This document shows, piece after piece, positions 1-7,114 of a DNA stretch of 64,000 nucleotides. The first letter of the stretch is position 1. Each line of letters opens with the position of its first letter. This stretch comes from Candidatus Woesearchaeota archaeon (GTDB lineage Archaea > Nanobdellota > Nanobdellia > Woesearchaeales > JABIAG01). The stretch lies in NCBI GenBank assembly GCA_018653365.1, contig JABIAG010000001.1:390951-454950 (forward strand). The letters run 5' to 3'. The notes under the pieces were generated by a model that was not told the DNA's origin, did not search any database, and was given only the letters and a program-made list of their open reading frames with translations. Made by a program: the position numbers and the translations under genes.

Positions 1-109
1 AAATAACCTTACGTTGGGTTTCTATTAATTCATTAATTCTCTCATTAATGTTATTAATGTCCTGTTTCACTCTTGTAAAACTTCTTATGACTTCTGTTTC
101 GTTTACCAT
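1..109 (-). CDS. Partial coiled-coil protein (N-terminal 36 residues)
   Basis: A minus-strand reading frame starts with ATG at 109 and stays open to the left window edge, so only the N-terminus is visible. It begins MVNETEVIRSFTRV and continues with a heptad-like stretch rich in N, E, I and R (INNINERINELIE), as in a helical or coiled-coil segment. The start is supported by a TATA box read on the minus strand at about 128-140, roughly 25 bases upstream, the spacing expected for a leaderless archaeal transcript. It is divergent from the lipoprotein gene at 214. No family can be named from this fragment. Confidence 0.55.
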   Translation of the reverse strand, partial: MVNETEVIRSFTRVKQDINNINERINELIETQRKVI

Positions 110-213
110 AATATTAGAAGTCTAGAACTAATATATAAATGTTTTGATTATGTTACTACTTCAGAGTAGTTTAAAGCGAAATATTTAAATAGGATTCGCG
201 CTTAAACAGGTCT

Positions 214-531
214 ATGAATAGAATAAAATCAGTAATTGTATCGCTGGGCGCGTTAGTTTTAACAGGATGTGCTACTTTGGATCATTCAGGTGACACGTTT
301 TTACAAACACCTGAAAGGATGCGAAGATTTGCAGTAAAACATCCAGGGATTCACATTCAAAAATTGGAACGAAATGGGGAAGTAGAATTCTATTGGTATG
401 GTAAATACAATGGATTGCATTTCGGTGAAGGATACACAAATCCTGCTTTAAGAGATGGAAATAGTCGTGATGGTGCTGCAAATGCTGAAAGACTAGGTTA
501 TACTGTACAAGATGTGGAGAGTATAGAATAA
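214..531 (+). CDS. Small predicted lipoprotein, function unknown
   Basis: A 105-residue protein. It opens with a basic N-terminus (MNRIKS), a short hydrophobic stretch and a lipobox-like VLTGC with the cysteine at about residue 19, so it is probably lipid-anchored on the outside of the membrane after cleavage. The mature part is polar and rich in Gly, Asn and Arg and has no motif I recognise. A TATA box (atatttaaat, about 181-190) lies about 25 bases before the ATG, which supports this start. The next gene begins one base after its stop codon, so the two are probably co-transcribed. Confidence 0.6.
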   Translation: MNRIKSVIVSLGALVLTGCATLDHSGDTFLQTPERMRRFAVKHPGIHIQKLERNGEVEFYWYGKYNGLHFGEGYTNPALRDGNSRDGAANAERLGYTVQDVESIE

Positions 532-532
532 A

Positions 533-2014
533 ATGGTTGTAAATTTGCTTGGAATAGAAAAAAGAGGCATACCTCATGCTAAATTATTAGCTTGTGCTAT
601 TTTGGCTTCGGATAAACTGACTCAATCTTCTGATTTGCCAGAGGTTATTAATGATTATATTTTGTCAACTGATGAGGTCGCTTTGGGTGAACGCCAGGGG
701 AGTGATCGTGAGGTGGCAATTAGACGGGAAGGACAGATTTTAAATGCAACTCTTATTGAACAACATCTACCTAGAACATTTCAAGAGTTTGTTCAAACCT
801 TGGAAGGTATGTTTAAGGAGGGCTATGAAAGCTTTTTACGAAAGCCTCTTGGTGAGGATGAGGACATGTTATTCTTTGACCCTGAAAACGACACTTCTTA
901 TCATGTGCGAGAAACGCGTAAGGAGTTAAAACCTGGTTTTGGATCTGATCGACTTGTGGCACTAAAATTATTGGTTGAGGGAGAGGGAAAAACAAATTCT
1001 TTTGGAATGGTTGCAAAAAGTTGTACTGCACCTGAAATGGCATTACGTGAACAATTAATTTATGGTTTGATTCCTGAAATTTCAGAATTGGCTGAGTTGG
1101 GAGTTAGACCGATTCCATTTTATGGTAGGTTGGGAAGAGAAGTTTGTATGGGGTTAGCGCCTGGAGAAAATCTTGAAACAGTATTAAATGACCCTTCTTT
1201 GTCTGAAGATTTAAAAGAACAATTAAAACAAAAAGTTCTTTGCGCAACACAGCTGATAGAACGAAGAACTAAACAATACTTGGCAAACCAGTTAGTGGAT
1301 GATGCTCAATTAGGTAATGAAGATGCCCGTCAATTAAAGGACAGACTTGAACAAGCAGTTTATGAGTTTGAAATAGCTAAACAAAGTGATTTAATATCTC
1401 CTGAAGCACGAGCAATGATTCCTGAGTTGAGTGCGAAGGCTAAAAAAAGAATTGCAGAGTTATCTACTGTAAGAATTGGAAAAACAATTCAGCCAGGGGA
1501 TACATATTTCGAGGAAAAAGCAAGAGGTGGAAGACAGGTATGTAATCTTGGTGAATCACATAAGGACGCTTTGGTTGAACTTGAAAGAAGGGGATTGTTA
1601 AAAACACACCTGGATGATCCAAGATATGCAAATTGGAATTATGATGTGAGCACGGATACTTTATATCCTATTGATTTTGGGCTAATTGATATTGGGAGTG
1701 AGTATAGTCATTTAGGAAGATTGCATGATTTGAGTGGAAATCGAGCAAAAAGAGAGGAAGTGCTTGCAGGATTAGCGAGCGCTGAAGATGCAAGACTTTC
1801 AATTTATTTTGGTGGGTTAAAAGCATTAAGAGATCATGAAGACAGAGGGAAAAAAGGATTTTATTGGACTCGACTTCCAATTTGTCATGCAGATGTATGT
1901 AAGTTGGCCGAAAATAATGCTGTTTGGCATGGTTTAAAACAAGATTTTGAAAAACATTATGGTGAAGATTTAAGAAGCTTAAAGCAAGATTCCAAGAGCA
2001 GGGCTACAGCATAA
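533..2014 (+). CDS. Divergent protein-kinase-like protein
   Basis: A 493-residue protein whose residues about 140-400 carry a plausible, degenerate kinase layout. MVAKS (K162) could be the ATP-binding lysine and ALREQ (E173) its helix-C partner. CMGLAPGENLE (205-215) resembles the hinge (compare MELLPGENL). H359..D361/D362..N367 resembles the catalytic loop, and a true DFG follows at 381-383, preceded by LYPI. Spacing from catalytic Asp to Asn (5) and Asn to DFG (14) fits protein kinases and aminoglycoside phosphotransferases. An insert of about 100 charged, helical residues (225-330) separates the lobes. The glycine-rich loop is not obvious. Kinase-like fold is inferred; activity and substrate are unknown. 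It lies one base after the lipoprotein gene, and its 3' end overlaps the convergent regulator gene by 36 bases. Confidence 0.5.
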   Translation: MVVNLLGIEKRGIPHAKLLACAILASDKLTQSSDLPEVINDYILSTDEVALGERQGSDREVAIRREGQILNATLIEQHLPRTFQEFVQTLEGMFKEGYESFLRKPLGEDEDMLFFDPENDTSYHVRETRKELKPGFGSDRLVALKLLVEGEGKTNSFGMVAKSCTAPEMALREQLIYGLIPEISELAELGVRPIPFYGRLGREVCMGLAPGENLETVLNDPSLSEDLKEQLKQKVLCATQLIERRTKQYLANQLVDDAQLGNEDARQLKDRLEQAVYEFEIAKQSDLISPEARAMIPELSAKAKKRIAELSTVRIGKTIQPGDTYFEEKARGGRQVCNLGESHKDALVELERRGLLKTHLDDPRYANWNYDVSTDTLYPIDFGLIDIGSEYSHLGRLHDLSGNRAKREEVLAGLASAEDARLSIYFGGLKALRDHEDRGKKGFYWTRLPICHADVCKLAENNAVWHGLKQDFEKHYGEDLRSLKQDSKSRATA

Positions 2015-2818
2015 GTTAATTAATCTTGCAATTTCTAATAAATGATTGGCAGAGACTAAATTTCCTTTAAGATATTTTTCGGGGGAATGGAAAATCTTTT
2101 TTGTAATTTCAAAAACTTGATTTATTTTTTCTAAGTCTTTTTCAAAAAATCCTTCATGTAAGTTTTTAAAAGCTTCAATAATTTTGTTAAGTAATTCTTT
2201 GTTAAGATTTTTTTTGTTTGGTGTAAGGTAGTATATTCTTCTATGAACCCAGGCAACAGTAGAAATGAAACTCCAGTAAAAGTGCGTTTTTTCTTTTTCA
2301 ATGGATTTTTTGGAAATACTTCGTCTACAAAAGTTATCGATCATAACCACTTCAACAGATGAGTTTTCAATGTTATTGGTTTTGGTTTTAAGATCGGCTA
2401 AATCAGTAACAATGATGAAGAACATTCTTCTTAATAGGGTATCAAACTTATCAGAATTTGGTTCAGTAAGGTTTTCTAAGAGAATGTGAGGTGATGTTTT
2501 AGTTATTTGCCAACCTAGTAGTTTTGGGAGAGCAGTTTCAATGGCTTTTAATGCATCTTTGTTTTGAGTGTTTATTTTTAAAACATCATATCCTGTTCTA
2601 TATGCATTGTTTAAAATGTAACGGATAAAGTGATTATTGTGATTATCTAGGGTTATTTCTCCTTCTTTTTTTTGTGTTGAATTGGTTTTTATTGTTAAAG
2701 AATTTTTTTCTTCAATTACATCAATTTCTTCTTTTTTTTCAATGCCATGTTCTTGAACCCATTTTTTGGGGAGTGTGATGGTGTATGAATTTTTTTGTTT
2801 TATGATTTTACGTTTCAT
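1979..2818 (-). CDS. PhoU-like regulator with N-terminal AbrB/SpoVT domain
   Basis: A 279-residue protein. Residues 1-45 (MKRKIIKQKNSYTITLPKKW, then DVIEEKNSLTI) match the swapped-hairpin AbrB/SpoVT DNA-binding fold. The remainder is helical and resembles the PhoU domain found fused to AbrB in archaeal 'phosphate uptake regulator' proteins. In that family the protein is thought to connect phosphate or other metabolite status to transcription; here no phosphate transporter is adjacent, so the target is unknown. The start is fixed by a TATA box about 27 bases upstream (minus strand), one that appears to be shared with the operon on the other strand. The 3' end overlaps the kinase-like gene. Confidence 0.75.
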   Translation of the reverse strand: MKRKIIKQKNSYTITLPKKWVQEHGIEKKEEIDVIEEKNSLTIKTNSTQKKEGEITLDNHNNHFIRYILNNAYRTGYDVLKINTQNKDALKAIETALPKLLGWQITKTSPHILLENLTEPNSDKFDTLLRRMFFIIVTDLADLKTKTNNIENSSVEVVMIDNFCRRSISKKSIEKEKTHFYWSFISTVAWVHRRIYYLTPNKKNLNKELLNKIIEAFKNLHEGFFEKDLEKINQVFEITKKIFHSPEKYLKGNLVSANHLLEIARLINLCCSPALGILL

Positions 2819-2838
2819 GAATTTGGTTAAGTGGTCGG

Positions 2839-2850
2839 GGTATATAAATC
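2839..2850. promoter_or_regulatory. Shared TATA box between divergent transcripts
   Basis: The near-symmetric element tatataaatc lies about 27 bases from the minus-strand ATG at 2818. On the plus strand it would place transcription start near 2870, about 80 bases before the operon starting at 2949. Both directions are inferred from spacing; no second clear TATA box is seen in the gap. Confidence 0.5.
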
Positions 2851-2882
2851 TTTCTAAAATATACGAAACATACGCTTACTAT

Positions 2883-2936
2883 GGGAAACGTACATAACGT
2901 AGATATGTGTTCCCTTACTAGTGATAAAAACATCAC
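2883..2936 (+). ncRNA. Structured 5' leader of the 2949-7006 operon (two hairpins)
   Basis: Two inverted repeats lie in the predicted leader. The first pairs GGGAA (2883-2887) with TTCCC (2910-2914) and, inside it, ACAT (2892-2895) with ATGT (2905-2908). The second is a perfect GTGAT (2921-2925) / ATCAC (2932-2936) stem with a six-base loop, touching the ribosome-binding site GGAG (2937-2940), eight bases before the ATG. Such placement could affect ribosome access. Pairing is visible in the sequence; a regulatory role is inference. Confidence 0.4.
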
Positions 2937-2948
2937 GGAGAAACAAAA

Positions 2949-3323
2949 ATGCAGTTTAATAATGATGTTCCAAGGAGTATGGAAAATTCCGTACAACAAA
3001 CACTTGATGCTATGGCAAAGGATGGATTTATTTCATTAGTTAACCCAGAAACTGGATTTAAACACATAGTACAATGTCCTACACAACCTGTAATGCTGTT
3101 TAATCCTAACCTAGCAGAACCTTATGAACAAAAAGGAATGCTTACTGCAAGAATTTACGATCCGGAAATAAAACAGCTTCGACTTGCAACAAATAAAGGA
3201 GAAAGAGTACGAATCCAAATTGTTGGAGAACGAGTTCGTGGACAGGCATGGATCAATAAAAAACTAACTGAGGATTGGGAATTGCCTTATCATATTGAAG
3301 GTTGTAATGGGGGGCAAGAATGA
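2949..3323 (+). CDS. Orphan protein A, first gene of eight-gene operon
   Basis: A 124-residue soluble protein that I do not recognise. It is clearly paralogous to the N-terminal half of the protein at 5055-5891. Both share an ADGF/KDGF-[IL]-SL start, a NPETGFKHIVQ / HPATGMQHLVQ segment, FNP, then YD..K and KGE..R.QI followed by a RV.G..W segment, about 95 residues in all. The composition (short alternating hydrophobic stretches) suggests a small beta-rich domain. The start is supported by GGAG eight bases upstream. The stop overlaps the next start by four bases (ATGA), so translation is probably coupled. Confidence 0.7.
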   Translation: MQFNNDVPRSMENSVQQTLDAMAKDGFISLVNPETGFKHIVQCPTQPVMLFNPNLAEPYEQKGMLTARIYDPEIKQLRLATNKGERVRIQIVGERVRGQAWINKKLTEDWELPYHIEGCNGGQE

Positions 3324-3610
3324 ATACTTTTACAAAATATTTGCCCAACCCTGGATGTTCTTTAGAAACTGGAGTGGCAGTATTGGATGTTAAAACTGGA
3401 ACTTATGTTGCAACTTATACACAAGATCCGGGAGTGCACCCACAAATGATTGTACCTGTTGTTGTAAGAGCACCAACTAATGATGTCAACAGAGTTTGTT
3501 TAAGACAAACTCAAAAAAACGAATCCTATGCGGTTACGCAACGACTTTTGAGTTTAGATGATCAGATTAGAGAAATAGAAATTAAAAGACAAGAAAGGAT
3601 GAAAAAATGA
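3320..3610 (+). CDS. Orphan protein B, paired with protein A
   Basis: A 96-residue protein of unknown function. It aligns along its first about 75 residues with the 117-residue protein at 6070-6423. Both start MN.F...LP and share a conserved Cys, then AV.D.K...YVA.Y, a PG.H motif and a PV.V.A.T segment, ending in a charged helix. The order A-B therefore recurs downstream as A'-E-B'. It overlaps both neighbours by four bases (ATGA at each end). The one conserved Cys and one conserved His are not enough to call a metal site. Confidence 0.65.
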   Translation: MNTFTKYLPNPGCSLETGVAVLDVKTGTYVATYTQDPGVHPQMIVPVVVRAPTNDVNRVCLRQTQKNESYAVTQRLLSLDDQIREIEIKRQERMKK

Positions 3611-4512
3611 ATCAAACATATACTTTAAATCGAAAAAAAATTGAAGGTGCTCTGGAAAGCGTGTTAGATAGTTGTAGGACTGTGGGAGCGTATAGAGCAG
3701 TTGAATCACTTAATAACGTGTCTGATGAATTGGATCTGGCAGATTTAGTTTTGGAGCGAGATCCAATCGTTGAAAGACTTATGTCTGCACAACTGGATGT
3801 ACAAGAAGCAGAATGGAAAGAGACCAATCAAGAATTAGCAAAAGCATTAGATGGCGATGAACACGCACAAAAAATCTATTTGGCTGAACATTTTTTTAAT
3901 GCTATACAATTACAGGCCCTGGGTGGAAAAAGAGATATTTGTTTCTCACTTCTTGATGGACTTGAACAAACGTTATCTATTGATGAAACTGAAGTTTGTG
4001 CTAAAGCTTATGCAATTCGAGGAAAAGTAGCATATGAACGAGCTGAATTATTAATGTTGTCCGAAGAATCAGATTTGTTAACTACCGAAGCGATCAAAAA
4101 ACATTACAAATCAGCAATAAGTAATTTTTCAAGAGCAATTAAGAATAGTTATGATATCATAATCCCTGAACGAGCACAGACTCTTCACGAGTTAGCAATA
4201 CTGGTTGGATTGAATACAGTTTCAGGAAAAGCAATAGCAAAGCTTGCAGTAGCAGATTATCAAAAAGCCTTTACAAAAGGTTATGTTGATGAAACCTTAA
4301 TATTTCAATTGGATGATATAGCAAAAATCTGCTCATTAGAAGGAAATAACTCTTTTGTGATACAATTGGGAGATAATTTACTTGAACAAGCAGAAGATTC
4401 TCGTTTAAAACAGATTGGATATCGTGCACTTTCTCAACATTGTAGGCGAACGGGAGACTTGGAACTAAATCGATGGTATGATCAACAACTACAGGGGGTA
4501 GAAAATGTTTAA
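3607..4512 (+). CDS. All-helical, TPR-like repeat protein
   Basis: A 301-residue protein with almost entirely helical character and no signal peptide or membrane segment. Several stretches resemble tetratricopeptide helices: AYAIRGKVAYERAELL, then KHYKSAISNFSRAI, then IAKLAVADYQKAFTKGY, each with the small-residue/aromatic pattern of TPR helix B. It may be a scaffold for the other products of this operon. That role is inferred from the repeats and the tight gene packing: four-base overlap with the gene before and eight-base overlap with the gene after. I cannot assign a specific family. Confidence 0.6.
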   Translation: MNQTYTLNRKKIEGALESVLDSCRTVGAYRAVESLNNVSDELDLADLVLERDPIVERLMSAQLDVQEAEWKETNQELAKALDGDEHAQKIYLAEHFFNAIQLQALGGKRDICFSLLDGLEQTLSIDETEVCAKAYAIRGKVAYERAELLMLSEESDLLTTEAIKKHYKSAISNFSRAIKNSYDIIIPERAQTLHELAILVGLNTVSGKAIAKLAVADYQKAFTKGYVDETLIFQLDDIAKICSLEGNNSFVIQLGDNLLEQAEDSRLKQIGYRALSQHCRRTGDLELNRWYDQQLQGVENV

Positions 4513-5065
4513 TAATCACGATTCACAAGAATTATTCATCCCAAAAGATGCAATTCTTGATGAGGTAATCAAACAAGATACCCGAGAATTGGAACAAATT
4601 GGCGGATCCTTTGAAGCAATAGCCGATAGGATGGATCAGTTGATTGAAACTGCAGAGGGGATTATTTCTCAAACGCCCAGGGGACAAAAGTGTTGTGCAG
4701 ATGTAGAACCAAACCTGAGATTCAGAGGATATGTATCCACAAGAGGACTTCAATTCTGTCCTTTTTCAGATTGTAGAAAATCTGCAACTGAAAGTCGAGA
4801 ATATCAGTTTATGGCAAGGGCTTCAGGAAAGAGTTTAACAATTAATAGAATAACTAGTCATTTAGCAAGACATCATTCTCTATTAGAAAAAGGTAACCAA
4901 TATGGTATTGGGGCAAGAGAATTCTATGAACATTTCATGCCCGAAGGGTGTGTAAACGTGCTAATGGGACCTGCTTCTCCAGAAGTTAATGCTGTAAAAC
5001 ACTCACCCTTTGCTCTGCTTATGAGACAAAGAGGAAAATATTCAAGAGGAAAAAATGAAAGATGA
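4505..5065 (+). CDS. Orphan protein with C2H2-like zinc-binding motif
   Basis: A 186-residue protein. The N-terminal 55 residues are acidic and helical. The middle holds C85-PFSD-C90, then 28 residues, then H119-LAR-H123-H124, a C-x4-C...H-x3-H arrangement like a zinc finger with a long loop. An additional Cys pair (C63-C64) precedes it. The tail is basic (RQRGKYSRGKNER), compatible with nucleic-acid binding. Nucleic-acid binding is inference from the finger and basic tail. It overlaps the upstream gene by eight and the downstream gene by eleven bases, within the same operon. Confidence 0.6.
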   Translation: MFNNHDSQELFIPKDAILDEVIKQDTRELEQIGGSFEAIADRMDQLIETAEGIISQTPRGQKCCADVEPNLRFRGYVSTRGLQFCPFSDCRKSATESREYQFMARASGKSLTINRITSHLARHHSLLEKGNQYGIGAREFYEHFMPEGCVNVLMGPASPEVNAVKHSPFALLMRQRGKYSRGKNER

Positions 5066-5891
5066 AAAAGAAAAAAGAATAATTGATCAGTTTGGATTAG
5101 GTAATGCAAAACGATTTGATTTGTTGTCTTTGAATTTTAGACAGCGCGAACATACAAACCATAGAGAAGAACAAACAATAAGGGATATGGAAGCAGATGG
5201 CTTTTTATCATTGCTTCATCCTGCAACAGGTATGCAACATCTTGTACAATACCCTACTATTCCTGCATTAGTGTTTAATCCTGATTTTGCACCTCCTGAA
5301 GGTAAAACTGGTTATTTAACAAGAAGAACTTATGATGCGAAAACTAAAACTTTGTTTTTAGAAACTAGCAAAGGAGAAGAAGCAAGATTACAAATAGCAA
5401 ATGATAGAGTATTTGGAACTGTATGGCAAAACTCTGATGGATCAAGACAAACAACAGAACTGTTTGATCTGCCTTATGAGCCAGATGCAAGACGAAGAAA
5501 GTTTCTTGAAGAGCACAATTCTGGAATTCGCGATGCATTGAATCAGTTAAATGTTGAGAGTGCATGTCTTATATATGATGGAAGAAATTTAAGTGTTATT
5601 CTAGAAAGCGAAACTCAAGGGAATCACGTAGTGCATAATATGCCCCTGTCCTTTCCAACTGGAACTCGAATGGAATTGGTAGATTCAGGAATGACCACTT
5701 ATATGTTATTGACTGGAAAAGATTTCGTAGATGTTCATGATGTACAAAAACGAACCGCTAATTCCGCAATTATAGCATTAAATCCTGAACAGTTAGTTCA
5801 AAGAAAAATAATGTATTCTGCAATTGTTCGCGAACCATTTACAATAGTAGATTTACAAACAACCATAAATTACATGGGGGGTGAAAAATGA
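5055..5891 (+). CDS. Orphan protein A', two-domain paralogue of protein A
   Basis: A 278-residue protein. Residues about 35-145 are a second copy of the domain that makes up the whole 124-residue protein at 2949. The copy is diverged but keeps the same order of motifs (DGFLSL, HPATG..H.VQYP, VFNPDF, SKGEEARLQI, RVFGTVW). A further about 130 residues at the C-terminus (for example YDGRNLSVILES and TGKDFVDVHDVQ) have no counterpart in protein A. No known family is recognised. A charged N-terminal extension (MKDEKEKRIIDQF) overlaps the end of the preceding gene by eleven bases. The stop overlaps the next start by four. Confidence 0.65.
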   Translation: MKDEKEKRIIDQFGLGNAKRFDLLSLNFRQREHTNHREEQTIRDMEADGFLSLLHPATGMQHLVQYPTIPALVFNPDFAPPEGKTGYLTRRTYDAKTKTLFLETSKGEEARLQIANDRVFGTVWQNSDGSRQTTELFDLPYEPDARRRKFLEEHNSGIRDALNQLNVESACLIYDGRNLSVILESETQGNHVVHNMPLSFPTGTRMELVDSGMTTYMLLTGKDFVDVHDVQKRTANSAIIALNPEQLVQRKIMYSAIVREPFTIVDLQTTINYMGGEK

Positions 5892-6073
5892 ATGAAAATT
5901 ATCAAACAAGAATAAAAAAACTTCCAAGTATTTTTGGAACTTTGACTGCAGTAGGAGTTGGAGCGGGACATTATGCAATGACACGAAATGCAGGAGAAGC
6001 AGTACTTTGCGCAACTGCAGTAAAAGTATTAGCAAGTTCACTAGATCATCTAGTTAAAGAGGTATTAAAATGA
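5888..6073 (+). CDS. Small hydrophobic orphan protein
   Basis: A 61-residue protein. A basic N-terminus (RIKKLPS) is followed by a moderately hydrophobic, glycine- and alanine-rich stretch (FGTLTAVGVGAGHYAM) and a second helix (AVLCATAVKVLASSLDHL). This could be a small membrane-associated hairpin or an amphipathic helical pair. It lies between A' and B' with four-base overlaps at both ends, so it is very likely translated despite its size. Function unknown. Confidence 0.55.
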   Translation: MNENYQTRIKKLPSIFGTLTAVGVGAGHYAMTRNAGEAVLCATAVKVLASSLDHLVKEVLK

Positions 6074-6423
6074 ATCGATTTAGAATTTCCTTACCTCATT
6101 ACAATTGTCAGTTACGATCTGACTATGCTGTGTGGGATGAAAAGGAAAAAAGGTATGTAGCACAATATATAGAAAAACCAGGATTTCATGGAAGTGTGTG
6201 TAAACCAGTAACAGTTATTGCAAATACAACTCGGGCTGACTTGGTAGTTGCAAGAAAATGTCCTGAAAAGCAAATGACTGTTCAAGAACGAGCAATGGTC
6301 CAAGGACTAGAAGCAAAGTTCCAAGCACAACAACCTGACTCATTAGTTGCAGGTTATATGAAAAAATGGGCAAAAAGAAATGCAAGACCAACAACAGACT
6401 CAGAGTCTGATTTGCATTTATGA
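6070..6423 (+). CDS. Orphan protein B', paralogue of protein B
   Basis: A 117-residue protein, the second copy of the small protein at 3320-3610. It keeps the MN.F...LP start, the conserved Cys at about residue 14, AVWDEKEKRYVAQY, the PGFH motif and PVTVIANTT, then a helical tail that is longer and more basic than in B (MKKWAKRNARP). Identity between copies is low enough that duplication is old or the copies have specialised. It starts inside the stop codon of the previous gene. Confidence 0.65.
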   Translation: MNRFRISLPHYNCQLRSDYAVWDEKEKRYVAQYIEKPGFHGSVCKPVTVIANTTRADLVVARKCPEKQMTVQERAMVQGLEAKFQAQQPDSLVAGYMKKWAKRNARPTTDSESDLHL

Positions 6424-6430
6424 GGTAAAA

Positions 6431-7006
6431 ATGAATTTAGGACCAAAAACACAAGAACAAGCAAAAGAATTAGGACTTACAGAAACACATCTAGAAGATG
6501 TGCAACATTTTTGTATTGAATACGGAACATCTCCTCATGCAGTTGTAAACTTCATGTATGAAACAAGATGTTCTGTAGAAGATATTGGGGGGTTGTTAGC
6601 AACGCGAGAAGGATTAAAAACAAGTTTTGCAGTTGCAGACCCTCTGGTTGGGAAAAAATTACAAGCAGTCATTCGTCCAGGGGTTTCATTAAAAGGCCTT
6701 TGGGGATATCATCAAGCAACATCAGGGAATGAACCTGTAGATTCAGAAGAACTGCTTGAGGAGTTATGTGAAGCACATCATAGGCTGCGCAATACATATC
6801 TTTGTCAGAGCATAGCACAAGCAACCCAACTTGCTGAAGTTAAAGGACAACAAGCATATAAACTTTGGTTAAGGGGAACAGATGAAATAAGTTATGACCA
6901 AGACGATGTCTGGGACAAAGAATACTGCCGGTTTAAAAACGATGAGGCACTGGAAGCAGCAAGAAAAGAACGAAGTGAAAAAGGTTATGCAAGACGTAAA
7001 TGTTAA
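6431..7006 (+). CDS. Orphan helical protein, last gene of the operon
   Basis: A 191-residue protein. I take the ATG at 6431 rather than an in-frame ATG 51 bases upstream, because GAGGT (6422-6426) gives a good ribosome-binding site and removes a long overlap with B'. The N-terminal third is helical with HTH-like spacing (HLEDVQHFCIEYG, SVEDIGGLLATREGLK), but the match is too weak to call DNA binding. The tail is strongly charged and basic (KERSEKGYARRKC). No family recognised. A promoter for the next gene follows, so the operon probably ends here. Confidence 0.6.
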   Translation: MNLGPKTQEQAKELGLTETHLEDVQHFCIEYGTSPHAVVNFMYETRCSVEDIGGLLATREGLKTSFAVADPLVGKKLQAVIRPGVSLKGLWGYHQATSGNEPVDSEELLEELCEAHHRLRNTYLCQSIAQATQLAEVKGQQAYKLWLRGTDEISYDQDDVWDKEYCRFKNDEALEAARKERSEKGYARRKC

Positions 7007-7114
7007 ACTTGAAACAATTTCTTTTTCTGAAGTCGATAAGCAACTCAAAAGAATCTGAGTAAGTCATTGTTTGTGTTTGGAAAAGTATATAAATAATAAC
7101 TGGAGTTGTTAAGA

